Origin: Thiogranum sp963752745
GTDB taxonomy: Bacteria; Pseudomonadota; Gammaproteobacteria; DSM-19610
DNA length: 64,000 nt
Reading direction: 5' to 3'
Assembly (NCBI GenBank): GCA_963752745.1
Contig: CAVWAK010000006.1
Coordinates: forward strand, 105,155 to 169,154
Shown here: in pieces, positions 9,316-18,872 of the stretch
How positions within the stretch are numbered: position 1 is the stretch's first letter
How the letters are laid out: the number at the start of each line of letters is the position of its first letter
The notes under the pieces: generated by a model
The model's input: only the letters and a program-made list of their open reading frames with translations
What the model was told of the DNA's origin: nothing
Database searches by the model: none
Translations under genes and position numbers: made by a program

Positions 9316-10380
9316 ATGCCGCTGGTTGCCAGCAATGAACTGCCCACCTTTGAGCGCCTGCGCGCCGAGGGCATACGCGTGCTGCCACCGGGCAGGGCAG
9401 CCAAGCAGGACATCCGCGAGCTGCACGTTGGCCTGCTGAACATGATGCCGGACAAGGCGCTGGCTGCGACTGAACGCCAGTTTTTCCGGTTGATTGGCGA
9501 AAGCAATCCGATCGCACAGTTTTATGTGCATCCTTTTACCCTGCCGGAAATCGAGCGCAGCAGTGATGCGCAGGCTTATGTGGACCGCTACTACGAATCG
9601 TTCGACACAATCAGGGACGAGGGGCTGGATGCGCTGATAGTGACCGGTGCCAACGTGGTCGGACCGGAACTGGCCAACCAGCCTTTCTGGGAACCGCTGA
9701 AAACCGTCATCGACTGGGCCAGCGAATGTGTCACCTCGACGCTGTGCTCCTGCCTGGCGACCCATGCCGTACTGCTGTTCCGTTACGGGCAGCACCGCAT
9801 TCAACAGCCGAAGAAGATATGGGGCGTGTTTCCTCACCAGGTTGTCGACAAGACGCACCCGTTGGTGAATGACGTTAATACCCGTTTTGATGTCCCGCAC
9901 TCACGCTGGAATGCCGTCACCCGCGAGCAGTTTGATGCGGCCGGTTTGCGTGTGCTGGTGGAGAGTGAAAGTGCCGGTGTTCACCTTGCTACCAGTGCTG
10001 ACGGATTTCGCCTGATTTTTTCCCAGGGCCATCCCGAGTACGACACCATTTCATTGTTGAAAGAATACAAGCGGGAAGTCGGGTTGTACGCAGCCGGACA
10101 ATGCAAGAGCTATCCAGTGTTTCCCGATCACTATCTCGGGGTGTGCGAGCAGGCACTGTTAAATGAATATCGTGAGCGACTCGAATCGGACCTGTCAGCG
10201 GGCAGGCAGCCAACCGGGTTTCCAGAGTCATTAATCACAAGTAGCCTGGATAACACCTGGCACGATACCGCTGAGGCGGTGGTTGGTAACTGGGTGGGTA
10301 CGGTGTATCAAGTGACACACAGTGATCGCCGCATTCCCTTTATGGATGGCATTGATCCGGGAAATCCACTGGGTCTTTAG
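9316..10380 (+). CDS. metA: Homoserine O-acyltransferase, MetA (HTS) family
   Basis: Activates homoserine with an acyl-CoA in the first committed step of methionine synthesis. The catalytic cysteine lies in CSCLATHAVLLF (about residue 142), and the His and Glu of the triad are in FSQGHPEYD. The N-terminal HVGLLNMMPDKALAATERQF is the MetA signature. Length (354) is usual for MetA. The residues that decide succinyl- versus acetyl-CoA lie around TGANVVGPEL and differ from the E. coli sequence, so acyl specificity is open. The ATG at 9316 follows the ATPase stop by one base. Confidence 0.92.
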   Translation: MPLVASNELPTFERLRAEGIRVLPPGRAAKQDIRELHVGLLNMMPDKALAATERQFFRLIGESNPIAQFYVHPFTLPEIERSSDAQAYVDRYYESFDTIRDEGLDALIVTGANVVGPELANQPFWEPLKTVIDWASECVTSTLCSCLATHAVLLFRYGQHRIQQPKKIWGVFPHQVVDKTHPLVNDVNTRFDVPHSRWNAVTREQFDAAGLRVLVESESAGVHLATSADGFRLIFSQGHPEYDTISLLKEYKREVGLYAAGQCKSYPVFPDHYLGVCEQALLNEYRERLESDLSAGRQPTGFPESLITSSLDNTWHDTAEAVVGNWVGTVYQVTHSDRRIPFMDGIDPGNPLGL

Positions 10381-10382
10381 TA

Positions 10383-10577
10383 GTGAACTACCTGCGTGAC
10401 TACTGGCATAACCACGGGGTTCAGTGTGAAGTCCGCAAGATCGTGAAGAACTTCAGGAAGACCTGGGGTGAGGGCAAGGGTAACAGCAGTTACCTGCTCC
10501 GCATATTTCCGCGCGGCGGCCCACAGAAACGGGGTAATCGTCTGGCGGGTTTAATGCGTACCAGGGGTGAACACTAA
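10383..10577 (+). CDS. Small basic protein after metA, unknown
   Basis: A 64-residue, Lys/Arg-rich predicted cytoplasmic protein starting at GTG 10383, two bases after the metA stop, and followed by a strong hairpin. I do not recognise it. The composition (many K, R, G; NFRKTWGEGKGNSSYLLRIFPRGG) and the operon position make a real gene plausible, but no family supports it. Confidence 0.5.
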   Translation: MNYLRDYWHNHGVQCEVRKIVKNFRKTWGEGKGNSSYLLRIFPRGGPQKRGNRLAGLMRTRGEH

Positions 10578-10587
10578 AATATAAAGC

Positions 10588-10615
10588 CAGGCCCGCCAGA
10601 GAGCGGGCGGGCCTG
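10588..10615. terminator. Bidirectional GC-rich hairpin between convergent genes
   Basis: Perfect 10-bp arms CAGGCCCGCC / GGCGGGCCTG with an 8-nt loop, between the end of the metA operon and the end of the DUF302 gene on the other strand. There is no T run, so it may be an mRNA 3' end stabiliser as well as a terminator. Confidence 0.6.
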
Positions 10616-10632
10616 CTCAAATGCTATGGGCT

Positions 10633-11223
10633 TCAGAATTCTCCGGTCGCACCACGGTTCATGATATCCAGAATGATCTCCTTGACCTCGATGGCCTCGG
10701 CCCGGAGTTCATCGGGTAGCGTTTTGCCGCCGTGGATCATCAGATCCATGTTGAGCGTATACAGCCATAATTTGCCAGTCTTGTCTTCCACCATGCTGAT
10801 CCTGCAGGGCAGGTAGGCGGAGAACGCGTCGCTGAGATCCAGCATACGCGCAGCGGTCATGGCGTTGCAGAACATGTAGATCTTCAGGAAGCGGAACGGT
10901 TTGCCGGATATAGCCTCGACTTCCTTGTACAAGGGGAGTTCGCCAACGTTCTTGATGTTATGCTCGTTGGCGACGAAGCGCATGGTGTCCTCGACTTCCT
11001 CCGCCTTAAGTCCTTCCTTTACCGGAATTTTCCAGACCGTGGCTTCAGGTCCGTTACCGCTGACAACCAGTTTGCGGGCAATTTCGCCGTAGGTGCGTGC
11101 GGCGTCCTTGTCAAACTCGGCAAGGTTGGTAATGGCAGGCCCTGTTTGTATCACTGCAGCAATTAGCAGAGCAACCAGCGCCAGACCCAGTAGCGCAAAC
11201 AGATTCCAGAGTATTTTCAGCAC
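10633..11223 (-). CDS. DUF302 domain membrane-anchored protein
   Basis: An N-terminal hydrophobic anchor (about residues 4-25) is followed by a DUF302-type domain (about 60-190), recognisable from GLKAEEVEDTMRFVANEHNIKNVGE and the ending LPCRISMVEDKTGKLWLYTLNMD. The function of the family is unknown. It starts 9 nt after the stop of the cyclopropane synthase gene on the same strand, so the two are probably one operon and the protein may act at the inner membrane. Confidence 0.85.
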   Translation of the reverse strand: MLKILWNLFALLGLALVALLIAAVIQTGPAITNLAEFDKDAARTYGEIARKLVVSGNGPEATVWKIPVKEGLKAEEVEDTMRFVANEHNIKNVGELPLYKEVEAISGKPFRFLKIYMFCNAMTAARMLDLSDAFSAYLPCRISMVEDKTGKLWLYTLNMDLMIHGGKTLPDELRAEAIEVKEIILDIMNRGATGEF

Positions 11224-11232
11224 AACTGTCTC

Positions 11233-12348
11233 CTAACGAATTGAATTATAGCCGTCGTCCAGGCCCTTCTTGCTGTAGACGATCTGCCAGAGCTGGTTAC
11301 GCCTGGCACGGTCGGAACCGGCCGACGACAGCAGAAAATAGCGCCACATGCGGTAGAAGCGCTCATCATACCCCAGCTGCCGTAATTCTTCCCGGTGGGC
11401 ATCGACATTGGCCATCCAGGCCATCAGGGTGTGGTCGTAGTGGGTGCCGAAGTTGTGCCAGTCTTCCATAATGAAAACGCCACTGGCGGCGGCTTCGATC
11501 TGCTCTGCGACCGGTAGCACGCCACCCGGGAAGATGTACTTGTTGGTCCAGGGGTCGACGGCTGTCCTGGTAGTATTGGTGCCGATGGTGTGCAGCAGAA
11601 ACAGGCCATCGTCCACCAGGCAGGACTCAACAACCTTCATGTAGGTGCGGTAGTTTCTGGGGCCAACGTGTTCAAACATGCCAATGGAAATAATGCGGTC
11701 AAACGTTTCGCTGACGTCACGGTAATCCTGGAAACGAAGATCTACGTTCAGATCACTGTAGCGTGCCTTGCCCAGATCTATCTGCTCTTTCGATACCGTA
11801 ACACCGACCACTTCGACACCGTAGCGCTCGGCGGCAAATCCGGCGAAGCTTCCCCAGCCGCAACCTATATCGAGCACCCGCATACCCGGCTGCAGACCGA
11901 CCTTGCGACAGACCAGATCCAGTTTCGCTTCCTGGGCATCATTAAGATTATCGGCATCTTTCCAGTAGCCGCAGGTGTAGGTCATCCGCGGGTCGAGCAT
12001 GAGTTCATAGAGATCGTTGCCGATGTCATAGTGGTGTTTGCCGATGTTGAAAGCACGTTTTTTGCTTTGCAGGTTGAACAGCTTTGCCTGGAGCACAGGC
12101 CACAGGAGTTTCAGGGGCGAAATGCTATGCTCCAGGTCAGCGCGCAGTACTTTGTAAATCAGCACATCCAGCGCTTCGCAGTCCCACTGGCCATCCATGT
12201 AGGTTTCACCGAAGCCGAGCGGCCCACCGCTCAGCAGGTTCCGGTAAAAGGCTTTGTCGTTGACCTGAATGTCGTAGTCATGACTGCCATTGATTTCGAT
12301 TTCGGCCAGGGCCAGCAGGCCACGGATAGTGGATTCCGTCTTGCTCAC
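11233..12348 (-). CDS. cfa: Cyclopropane-fatty-acyl-phospholipid synthase
   Basis: Transfers a methylene group from S-adenosylmethionine to the double bond of unsaturated phospholipid acyl chains at the inner membrane. The sequence follows E. coli Cfa closely: LGFGETYMDGQWDC, KKRAFNIGKHHYDIGNDLY, the SAM-binding VLDIGCGWGSFAGFAA, GMFEHVGPRNY and MEDWHNFGTHYDHTLMAW. I chose GTG 12348 because GGGGGAG stands 8 nt upstream and the 371-residue length fits; in-frame ATGs at 12399 and 12402 would add about 17-18 unconserved residues. DUF302 follows in the same operon. Confidence 0.95.
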   Translation of the reverse strand: MSKTESTIRGLLALAEIEINGSHDYDIQVNDKAFYRNLLSGGPLGFGETYMDGQWDCEALDVLIYKVLRADLEHSISPLKLLWPVLQAKLFNLQSKKRAFNIGKHHYDIGNDLYELMLDPRMTYTCGYWKDADNLNDAQEAKLDLVCRKVGLQPGMRVLDIGCGWGSFAGFAAERYGVEVVGVTVSKEQIDLGKARYSDLNVDLRFQDYRDVSETFDRIISIGMFEHVGPRNYRTYMKVVESCLVDDGLFLLHTIGTNTTRTAVDPWTNKYIFPGGVLPVAEQIEAAASGVFIMEDWHNFGTHYDHTLMAWMANVDAHREELRQLGYDERFYRMWRYFLLSSAGSDRARRNQLWQIVYSKKGLDDGYNSIR

Positions 12349-12454
12349 GCCAGATTCTCCCCCGTGCAGATTGTTGAATGGATAATGACGGGAATTCATC
12401 ATACGCAATGAGGACCCGTTTGGCAGGTATCGTCAACCTTTCTTTGAGACGAGT

Positions 12455-12473
12455 GAAGCCTGTTTCAGGCTTC
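12455..12473 (-). terminator. Hairpin at the end of the ferritin-like gene
   Basis: Perfect 8-bp arms GAAGCCTG / CAGGCTTC with a 3-nt loop; the stop codon of the ferritin-like gene lies in the loop and right arm. No T run follows on the minus strand, so it is a weak terminator or attenuator before cfa. Confidence 0.4.
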
Positions 12474-12953
12474 TCGGCTTTTGCATCTGCTTAAACGTTC
12501 TTCCATTACGGCGACATGGTTTGCCTCAAAATCCAGCAACATGCTGTAGAGCTCGCAGAGCTCCGCATCTTCACATGTTGTAATAATGCGCTCGTAAAAT
12601 CGGTGTGCCCGTACTTCCACGCTCACGGCCGCTTCAAGAATGGCGCGGGCAGTGGTCGTATTCTCAACAAAGTAATGATCTTCGGGAATACCGGGAATCT
12701 CCTGCCCGGCTCGAACCAGTTTGGGATCCATGTGCAGCAGGTCGTTGCCATAGCGGGCGTGATAATAGCCGGTCAGGTAGGACCTGTGGGATTCTTCTTC
12801 GTTGGCGAGATCGTCGAGCAGATTGCTTATAGTCAGGTCGTAGGTTTTGAAGCGCCTCGACCAGTCATGATATCGCTCAGCATTACGGTTCTCGATACTG
12901 ATCGCCAGGGCGAGCACTTCGCGCGCAGACAATTCGGTGAATTCCCGGTTCAT
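12465..12953 (-). CDS. Ferritin-like / rubrerythrin-type protein
   Basis: A 162-residue four-helix ferritin-like protein. Two ExxH-type repeats can be seen: SIENRNAERYHDW...NEEESHRSYL and SVEVRAHRFYERI...LDFEANHVAVMEERL, which would supply a di-iron site. There is no rubredoxin domain. Family roles include peroxide reduction and iron handling. The ATG at 12953 was chosen because the conserved helix starts directly after it. A perfect FNR box lies 62 bp upstream, which points to oxygen-dependent control. Confidence 0.82.
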   Translation of the reverse strand: MNREFTELSAREVLALAISIENRNAERYHDWSRRFKTYDLTISNLLDDLANEEESHRSYLTGYYHARYGNDLLHMDPKLVRAGQEIPGIPEDHYFVENTTTARAILEAAVSVEVRAHRFYERIITTCEDAELCELYSMLLDFEANHVAVMEERLSRCKSREA

Positions 12954-13014
12954 ACTGGTTTTCCCACGGTTCTCGAGACAATTTAAAGGGTACGTCAGAG
13001 CGGTCTGGTGGAGT

Positions 13015-13028
13015 TTGATCCCGATCAA
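13015..13028. promoter_or_regulatory. FNR/ANR box upstream of the ferritin-like gene
   Basis: TTGATCCCGATCAA matches the FNR consensus TTGAT-N4-ATCAA at all ten defined positions. A possible -10 on the minus strand is TTAAAT at 12981-12986, which would place the box about 47 bp upstream of transcription start, slightly off the usual 41.5. The divergent sucA gene starts 212 bp away on the other side and could also be affected. Confidence 0.65.
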
Positions 13029-13239
13029 GACAAATAAGACCGGGCGACGAAAAATTGTCGAATCGGTAGCCGAAAAGCAAAATGGGCGTCAACTTTAAGT
13101 GGCTGACCCGCAGTAACCGGATGGTGGGCTGTCAACTTGCAAGCAACGTCGGACTGGTCTAAGCCTTTGACCAGGGAAACGCACCTGAGTACAGGAGTTG
13201 GCGCGACTATTGCCTCTTATTTATAAAGGCAAAAAAAAC

Positions 13240-16095
13240 ATGGACGATATCACCCGACAATCCGGATTGAAGGCACTCTGGGGCAGCTCACAGCTCGCGG
13301 GCGAGAATGCCGCTTACCTCGAGGGGCTCTACGAAACATTTCTGCAAGATCCTGCCAGTGTATCTGAAACGTGGCGGCGATTTTTTGAGACCTTGCCACG
13401 AGTTAATGGCCAGGGTCTTGAGCATAGCCATGTAGCGGTGCGTGAAGCCATGCGGCTGGCGACCCGACAACCTGGCAGATCACCTGCGGCGGCCGCACAT
13501 ATGGCGGATGCCGGCCACGAGCACAAACAGGTGAGGGTGCTGCAGCTGATTAATGCTTACCGGTTTCGCGGACACCAGATCGCCTGCATCGACCCCCTGC
13601 GGTTACGCAGCAAACCTCACCTGCCGGAACTTGAATTGAGCGAACACGGCTTGAGTGAGAGTGACCTGGACAGCGAGTTTGAAACTGGCTCCATGGCGTT
13701 TCATGAGCGAGCCAGGTTGCGGGACATCATTGCGCATTTACAGGCCAGTTATTGCGGGAATATCGGTTCAGAGTACATGCATATTCTCGAAACTGCGGAG
13801 AAACGCTGGATTCAACAGCGGCTCGAGCGGGCAGGTGGTTCGCCACAGTTTGATACAGAATCCAGGTTAAGAATTTTACAGCGCCTGACGGCGGCTGAAG
13901 GTCTGGAGCGCTATCTGCATACCCGTTATGTAGGCCAGAAACGGTTTTCGCTTGAAGGCGGTGACAGCCTGATTCCTTTGCTTGACGAGCTGGTGCAGCG
14001 AGGTGGCGAGCACGGTGTCAAGGAGCTGGTCCTCGGCATGGCGCATCGCGGGCGATTGAATGTGCTGATCAACATTGTCGGCAAGACACCTGCAGAGCTG
14101 TTCGAGGAATTTGAAGGCAAGGCTGGCCAGTCGGAAAATCGCTCCGGCGACGTCAAGTATCACCAGGGGTTTTCCTCGGATCTGCAAAGCCGAAAAGGAC
14201 TGGTGCATGTGACGCTATCGTTTAACCCTTCACACCTGGAGATTGTCGATCCGGTGGTTGAAGGGTCAGTACGTGCCCGGCAGGAGCGTAGCGGTGACGA
14301 TGAAGGTAACCAGGTGGTACCAGTTCTCATGCACGGCGATGCTGCCTTTGCAGGGCAGGGCGTGGTGATGGAAACCATCAATATGTCGCAGTCACGTGGT
14401 TATTCGACCAAGGGTACTGTGCATGTGGTGGTGAATAATCAGATCGGGTTTACCACCAGTCATCAACGTGATGCACGTTCCACTGAGTATTGCACTGATA
14501 TTGCCAAGATGGTTGGTGCGCCGATTTTCCATGTCAATGGTGATGATCCCGAGGCAGTAGTTCACGTTACCCAGCTGGCGCTGGATTACCGTATGAGCTT
14601 TCACAAGGATGTTGTTATAGATTTGGTCTGTTACCGTCGTCACGGTCACAGTGAAGCCGATGAGCCGACCGCGACCCAGCCGATGATGTATCAGGCGATT
14701 CGCGACCGGCATACCACGCGTGGTTTGTACGCCGAGTACCTCGTTGAGCAAGGCGTATGTGATGAACAGCTGCCCCACCAGCTGATGGATGACTACCGGG
14801 CACGTCTTGATGCCGGTGAGACAGTTGTTGATGAGCTGATCGACAAAGACGTGGCCGACTATCCTTATGCTGTGGACTGGGCACCCTATCTCGCGCAGGC
14901 CTGCACCGTCTATCTGGATACATCGATTTCGCTGGAACGCATCAAGCGTTTGTGGGGCCGCCTGGAGCAACTGCCGGACGGTTACGAATTAAACGGTAGC
15001 GTGGCGAGAATTATGGATAACCGGCGCAAAATGGCTGCCGGTGCGTTACCCATAGACTGGGGGTTTGCCGAGACGATGGCCTATGCGTCGCTGGTTGAGG
15101 ATGGGCACGGAGTCAGATTATCCGGGCAGGACTGCGGCCGGGGTACTTTTTTTCATCGTCATGCTGTGCTGCATTGTCAGCAGGATGGATCGCGATATGT
15201 GCCGCTAAGACATGTCGCGGATGACCAGGGGAATTTTCTGGTGATCAACTCGCTGTTATCTGAGGCAGCGGTATTGGGATTCGAATATGGTTACTCCACT
15301 ACCGACCCGCATACGCTGGTGATCTGGGAAGCCCAGTTTGGTGATTTTGCAAACAATGCGCAGGTAGTGATCGATCAGTTTATCAGCGCCGGTGAACAGA
15401 AATGGAACCGCCTGTGCGGCCTGGTCATGTTTTTGCCGCACGGTATGGAGGGTCAGGGGCCGGAACATTCTTCAGCACGTCTGGAACGTTATCTGCAGCT
15501 GTGTGCCGAGCACAACATGCAGGTCTGCGTGCCAACGACACCGGCACAGATTTTTCACCTGTTGCGCCGCCAGCAGATGATGGAATGTCGTAAACCGCTC
15601 ATTGTCATGACACCCAAGAGCCTGCTGCGTCACCGGCTGGCTGTCTGTAGTCTCGAGGACCTGGCCCAGGGCGAATTCCAGCCGGTGATACCGGAAGGTG
15701 ATGCGCTGGATCCCGGCAAGGTGACGCGGGTTGTTCTTTGCAGCGGCAAAGTCTATTACGATTTACTTGAAAAACGTCGCAAGGAAGCAATCGAACACAT
15801 TGCCGTTATTCGCATCGAAAGGCTCTACCCTTTCCCTGAAGGTCAGATGCGGACGCTGCTGGCAGGCTACCCTAATGTGCGCGAATATGTCTGGTGTCAG
15901 GAAGAGCCGCAGAATCAGGGCGCCTGGTTCTCCATCCAGCATCACTTGCGAGCGGTGCTGCCGCAGGCAGATCTGCTGCACTATGCCGGTCGGTCATTCT
16001 CTGCGGCACCGGCAGCAGGCTACGCCTGGTTACATACCCAACAACAGCACGCACTGATTGAACAGGCGCTTGGACTGGCAGTACCGGATAATTGA
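13240..16095 (+). CDS. sucA: 2-oxoglutarate dehydrogenase E1 component
   Basis: Thiamine-diphosphate-dependent E1 subunit that decarboxylates 2-oxoglutarate in the TCA cycle and passes the succinyl group to the lipoyl arm of SucB. Visible features: the N-terminal E2-interaction segment (YLEGLYETFLQDP), LGMAHRGRLNVL, the ThDP/Mg site GDAAFAGQGVVMET ... VVNNQIGFTT (about 365-400), and the pyrimidine-binding half after residue 600. 951 residues from ATG 13240 fits the family; AAAGG stands about 10 nt upstream. It is the first gene of sucA-sucB-lpd. Confidence 0.97.
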   Translation: MDDITRQSGLKALWGSSQLAGENAAYLEGLYETFLQDPASVSETWRRFFETLPRVNGQGLEHSHVAVREAMRLATRQPGRSPAAAAHMADAGHEHKQVRVLQLINAYRFRGHQIACIDPLRLRSKPHLPELELSEHGLSESDLDSEFETGSMAFHERARLRDIIAHLQASYCGNIGSEYMHILETAEKRWIQQRLERAGGSPQFDTESRLRILQRLTAAEGLERYLHTRYVGQKRFSLEGGDSLIPLLDELVQRGGEHGVKELVLGMAHRGRLNVLINIVGKTPAELFEEFEGKAGQSENRSGDVKYHQGFSSDLQSRKGLVHVTLSFNPSHLEIVDPVVEGSVRARQERSGDDEGNQVVPVLMHGDAAFAGQGVVMETINMSQSRGYSTKGTVHVVVNNQIGFTTSHQRDARSTEYCTDIAKMVGAPIFHVNGDDPEAVVHVTQLALDYRMSFHKDVVIDLVCYRRHGHSEADEPTATQPMMYQAIRDRHTTRGLYAEYLVEQGVCDEQLPHQLMDDYRARLDAGETVVDELIDKDVADYPYAVDWAPYLAQACTVYLDTSISLERIKRLWGRLEQLPDGYELNGSVARIMDNRRKMAAGALPIDWGFAETMAYASLVEDGHGVRLSGQDCGRGTFFHRHAVLHCQQDGSRYVPLRHVADDQGNFLVINSLLSEAAVLGFEYGYSTTDPHTLVIWEAQFGDFANNAQVVIDQFISAGEQKWNRLCGLVMFLPHGMEGQGPEHSSARLERYLQLCAEHNMQVCVPTTPAQIFHLLRRQQMMECRKPLIVMTPKSLLRHRLAVCSLEDLAQGEFQPVIPEGDALDPGKVTRVVLCSGKVYYDLLEKRRKEAIEHIAVIRIERLYPFPEGQMRTLLAGYPNVREYVWCQEEPQNQGAWFSIQHHLRAVLPQADLLHYAGRSFSAAPAAGYAWLHTQQQHALIEQALGLAVPDN

Positions 16096-16116
16096 AAATG
16101 CTAACAAGGACAGAGC

Positions 16117-17319
16117 ATGGCTATTGAAATAAAGGTGCCCGGCTTCCCGGAATCGGTTGCTGATGGCACCATACTGAACTGGAACAAACAGCCCGGTGAC
16201 GCAGTCAGGCGTGATGAATCCATCGTCGATATTGAAACCGACAAGGTGGTGTTCGAGGTCCCGGCGCCAGCAGATGGCATTCTTGAAGAAGTTATTGAAG
16301 CGGCCGGAAGTGTAGTTGTCTCGGGGCAACTAATTGCCCGACTGAAGCAAAGCGGTAACGCGTCGGTCAGGGATACTGCCAGTCCCGAGCCGGTACCAGC
16401 TGAACCAGCAGCGGCCACGCCTTTTGCTACGCCGTCTGCACAACGCATGATCGATGAAAAGAGTCTGGATATTAACAGTATCCAGGGCAGCGGTAGCGGC
16501 AACCGGATTCTCAAGGAAGATGTAATCAAAATGCTGGACGGGCAGCATCAGCCAGTTGCCGGGGAATCCGGGAAGATACCGGAACCCGGCGTCGCTGAAT
16601 TACAGCCAGTGCCGGAAGGCCGCACCGAAAAACGTGTGCCCATGACGCGCTTGCGCGCACGGATTGCTGAACGGCTGCTCGATGCACAGCATAACGCGGC
16701 GATTCTTACGACCTTCAATGAAGTCAATATGCAGCCGGTTATGGACCTGCGTAAACGTTACCGTGATTCATTCGAAAAACAGCATGGCGTGAAACTCGGT
16801 TTCATGTCGTTCTTTGTCAAGGCTGTCATCGAAGGGTTGCGTCGTTTCCCCGAGCTGAATGCTTCTATTGACGGCAAGGATATTGTTTACCATGGTTTCT
16901 TTGATATCGGTATCGCCGTATCGTCACAGCGCGGGCTGGTAGTGCCTATATTGCGTGATGCAGACCAGTTGTCGATGGCGGATATCGAACAGCAGATCAG
17001 TGATTATGCAGCCCGGGCACGGGAGAATAGACTGAGCATGGAAGATATCACTGGTGGTACCTTCTCTATCACTAACGGTGGTGTGTTCGGCTCACTGTTG
17101 TCTACACCGATTGTTAACCCGCCACAGTCAGGGATTCTGGGTATGCACACCATCAAGGAACGCCCGGTGGCGGAAAATGGTGAAGTGGTTGTAAGACCGA
17201 TCATGAACGTTGCGCTTTCTTACGATCATCGCCTGGTCGATGGGCGCGAGGCGGTGCAGTTTCTTGTTACGCTCAAAGACGCGCTGGAAGATCCGGCGCG
17301 AATGCTGCTGGGTGTGTGA
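16117..17319 (+). CDS. sucB: Dihydrolipoyl succinyltransferase (E2 of OGDH)
   Basis: Core of the 2-oxoglutarate dehydrogenase complex. An N-terminal lipoyl domain has the lipoylated Lys43 in DIETDKVVFEV. A peripheral-subunit-binding domain (SAQRMIDEKSLDINSIQGSG, about 110-145) and the catalytic acyltransferase domain with the active-site SYDHRLVDGREAV near the C-terminus follow. One lipoyl domain and 400 residues are typical of SucB. It lies 21 nt after sucA and 6 nt before lpd. Confidence 0.97.
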   Translation: MAIEIKVPGFPESVADGTILNWNKQPGDAVRRDESIVDIETDKVVFEVPAPADGILEEVIEAAGSVVVSGQLIARLKQSGNASVRDTASPEPVPAEPAAATPFATPSAQRMIDEKSLDINSIQGSGSGNRILKEDVIKMLDGQHQPVAGESGKIPEPGVAELQPVPEGRTEKRVPMTRLRARIAERLLDAQHNAAILTTFNEVNMQPVMDLRKRYRDSFEKQHGVKLGFMSFFVKAVIEGLRRFPELNASIDGKDIVYHGFFDIGIAVSSQRGLVVPILRDADQLSMADIEQQISDYAARARENRLSMEDITGGTFSITNGGVFGSLLSTPIVNPPQSGILGMHTIKERPVAENGEVVVRPIMNVALSYDHRLVDGREAVQFLVTLKDALEDPARMLLGV

Positions 17320-17325
17320 ACAATT

Positions 17326-18768
17326 ATGAGCGACAACTATGATGTAATTGTTGTAGGTGCAGGCCCCGCCGGTTATGTGGCGGCTATCCGTTGTGCACAA
17401 CTGGGATTGCGTACTGCCTGTATCGACCAGTGGCTTGATTCCGGCGGCAAACCGGCGCTGGGCGGTACCTGCTTGAACGTAGGATGTATTCCGTCCAAAG
17501 CGTTGCTGGAATCGTCGGAGCGGTATCAGCAGGCACAGCAGTCCCTGGGGGATCATGGCATTGATGTCAACGGTGTGACGTTGAACCTCGCGACCATGCA
17601 GGCGCGCAAGCAGCGTATTGTGCGTGAATTGACCCAGGGTATTCAGCAGCTGTTCAAAGCCAACCAGATCGACTGGATCCAGGGCCGGGGGCAATTGCTC
17701 ACCGATCACCGTGTCAATGTTGAAGCGGCTTCGGGCGATTCGCGCATCTACCAGGCCAAGCATGTCATTCTGGCGCCCGGTTCTTCACCCATGCAGCTGG
17801 ACCATGTACCACTGGACAACGATATTGTGGTCGATTCTGCCGGGGCATTGGCGTTTGACGCCGTGCCTGGGCGCCTGGGAATCATCGGCGCCGGTGTTAT
17901 CGGGCTCGAACTGGGCAGCGTCTGGCGGCGTCTAGGTGCCAGTAGCGTTACCCTTCTGGAAGCCCAGGATCGCTTTTTGCCAATGGCCGATGACCAGGTG
18001 GCCAAGGAAGCCTTGAAGACATATAAGCGCCAGGGCCTGGATATCCATTTGGGCAGCCGGGTAACAGGCTGTCAAATCAACGCTGGCCAGGTAGAAATTA
18101 CCTACCAGGATGGTCATGACAATGAGCAGGTCACAAGCTATGACAGGCTGATTGTGGCTGTCGGCAGGCGCCCCAATACCGATGGCCTGGCCGCTGACGA
18201 GGCAACTTTGCTGCTGGATGAATGGGGCTATATACACGTCAACCAACACTGTAGAACCAATCTGCCCGGTGTCTATGCTATTGGTGATGCGGTGCGCGGG
18301 CCCATGCTTGCCCATAAGGGGTCGGAAGAAGGTGTCATGGTAGCAGAGCTGATTGCGGGCCATACGGCACAGGTTAACTATGAGCATATACCGTCGGTTA
18401 TCTATACTGTTCCGGAAGTCGCCTGGGTTGGAAAAACCGAACAGGCCCTGAAAGCAGCTGACATCGATTACCGGGTCGGAGTCTTCCCCTTTGCAGCATC
18501 AGGTCGCGCCCGGGCGACAGGTGAAACCGGCGGGTTCGTGAAACTACTGGCTTCCCGGCAAACTGACCGTATTCTGGGAGCGCATCTTATCGGTCCGCAT
18601 TGCTCTGAACTGGTGGCCGAGCTTGTGGTTGCCATGGAACTGGGTGGCAGCATCGAAGACCTCTGTATGACGGTGTTTGCCCATCCGAGTCTGTCTGAAA
18701 GTGTTCATGAAGCGGCGCTGGATGTCGATGGCCGAGCCCTGCACATGGTCTCCAGAAAGCGCCACTAG
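17326..18768 (+). CDS. lpd: Dihydrolipoyl dehydrogenase (E3)
   Basis: FAD-dependent disulfide oxidoreductase that re-oxidises the lipoyl arm and reduces NAD+. FAD site VVGAGPAGYVAAIRCAQLG at the N-terminus, redox disulfide GGTCLNVGCIPSK (about 43-55), NAD site GIIGAGVIGLELGSVW (about 185-200), second FAD motif GVYAIGDAVRGPMLAHKG, and the dimer-interface catalytic His in AHPSLSESVHEAAL. 480 residues is normal. It completes the OGDH operon, so this E3 probably serves that complex. Confidence 0.96.
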   Translation: MSDNYDVIVVGAGPAGYVAAIRCAQLGLRTACIDQWLDSGGKPALGGTCLNVGCIPSKALLESSERYQQAQQSLGDHGIDVNGVTLNLATMQARKQRIVRELTQGIQQLFKANQIDWIQGRGQLLTDHRVNVEAASGDSRIYQAKHVILAPGSSPMQLDHVPLDNDIVVDSAGALAFDAVPGRLGIIGAGVIGLELGSVWRRLGASSVTLLEAQDRFLPMADDQVAKEALKTYKRQGLDIHLGSRVTGCQINAGQVEITYQDGHDNEQVTSYDRLIVAVGRRPNTDGLAADEATLLLDEWGYIHVNQHCRTNLPGVYAIGDAVRGPMLAHKGSEEGVMVAELIAGHTAQVNYEHIPSVIYTVPEVAWVGKTEQALKAADIDYRVGVFPFAASGRARATGETGGFVKLLASRQTDRILGAHLIGPHCSELVAELVVAMELGGSIEDLCMTVFAHPSLSESVHEAALDVDGRALHMVSRKRH

Positions 18769-18872
18769 TGCCAGACTGAAAGTCGCATCCAGGAGAAGCC
18801 GCAGGCTGCTGGATGTAGAGTTGTGTCGTTAGGGGTATCATCGGGCTCATCCGGGCCATTCAATTTCAGGTT

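Noticed and set aside
11590..12411. 273-codon plus-strand frame
   Set aside because: It is antisense to cfa, whose SAM-binding motif and full alignment to the family are clear.
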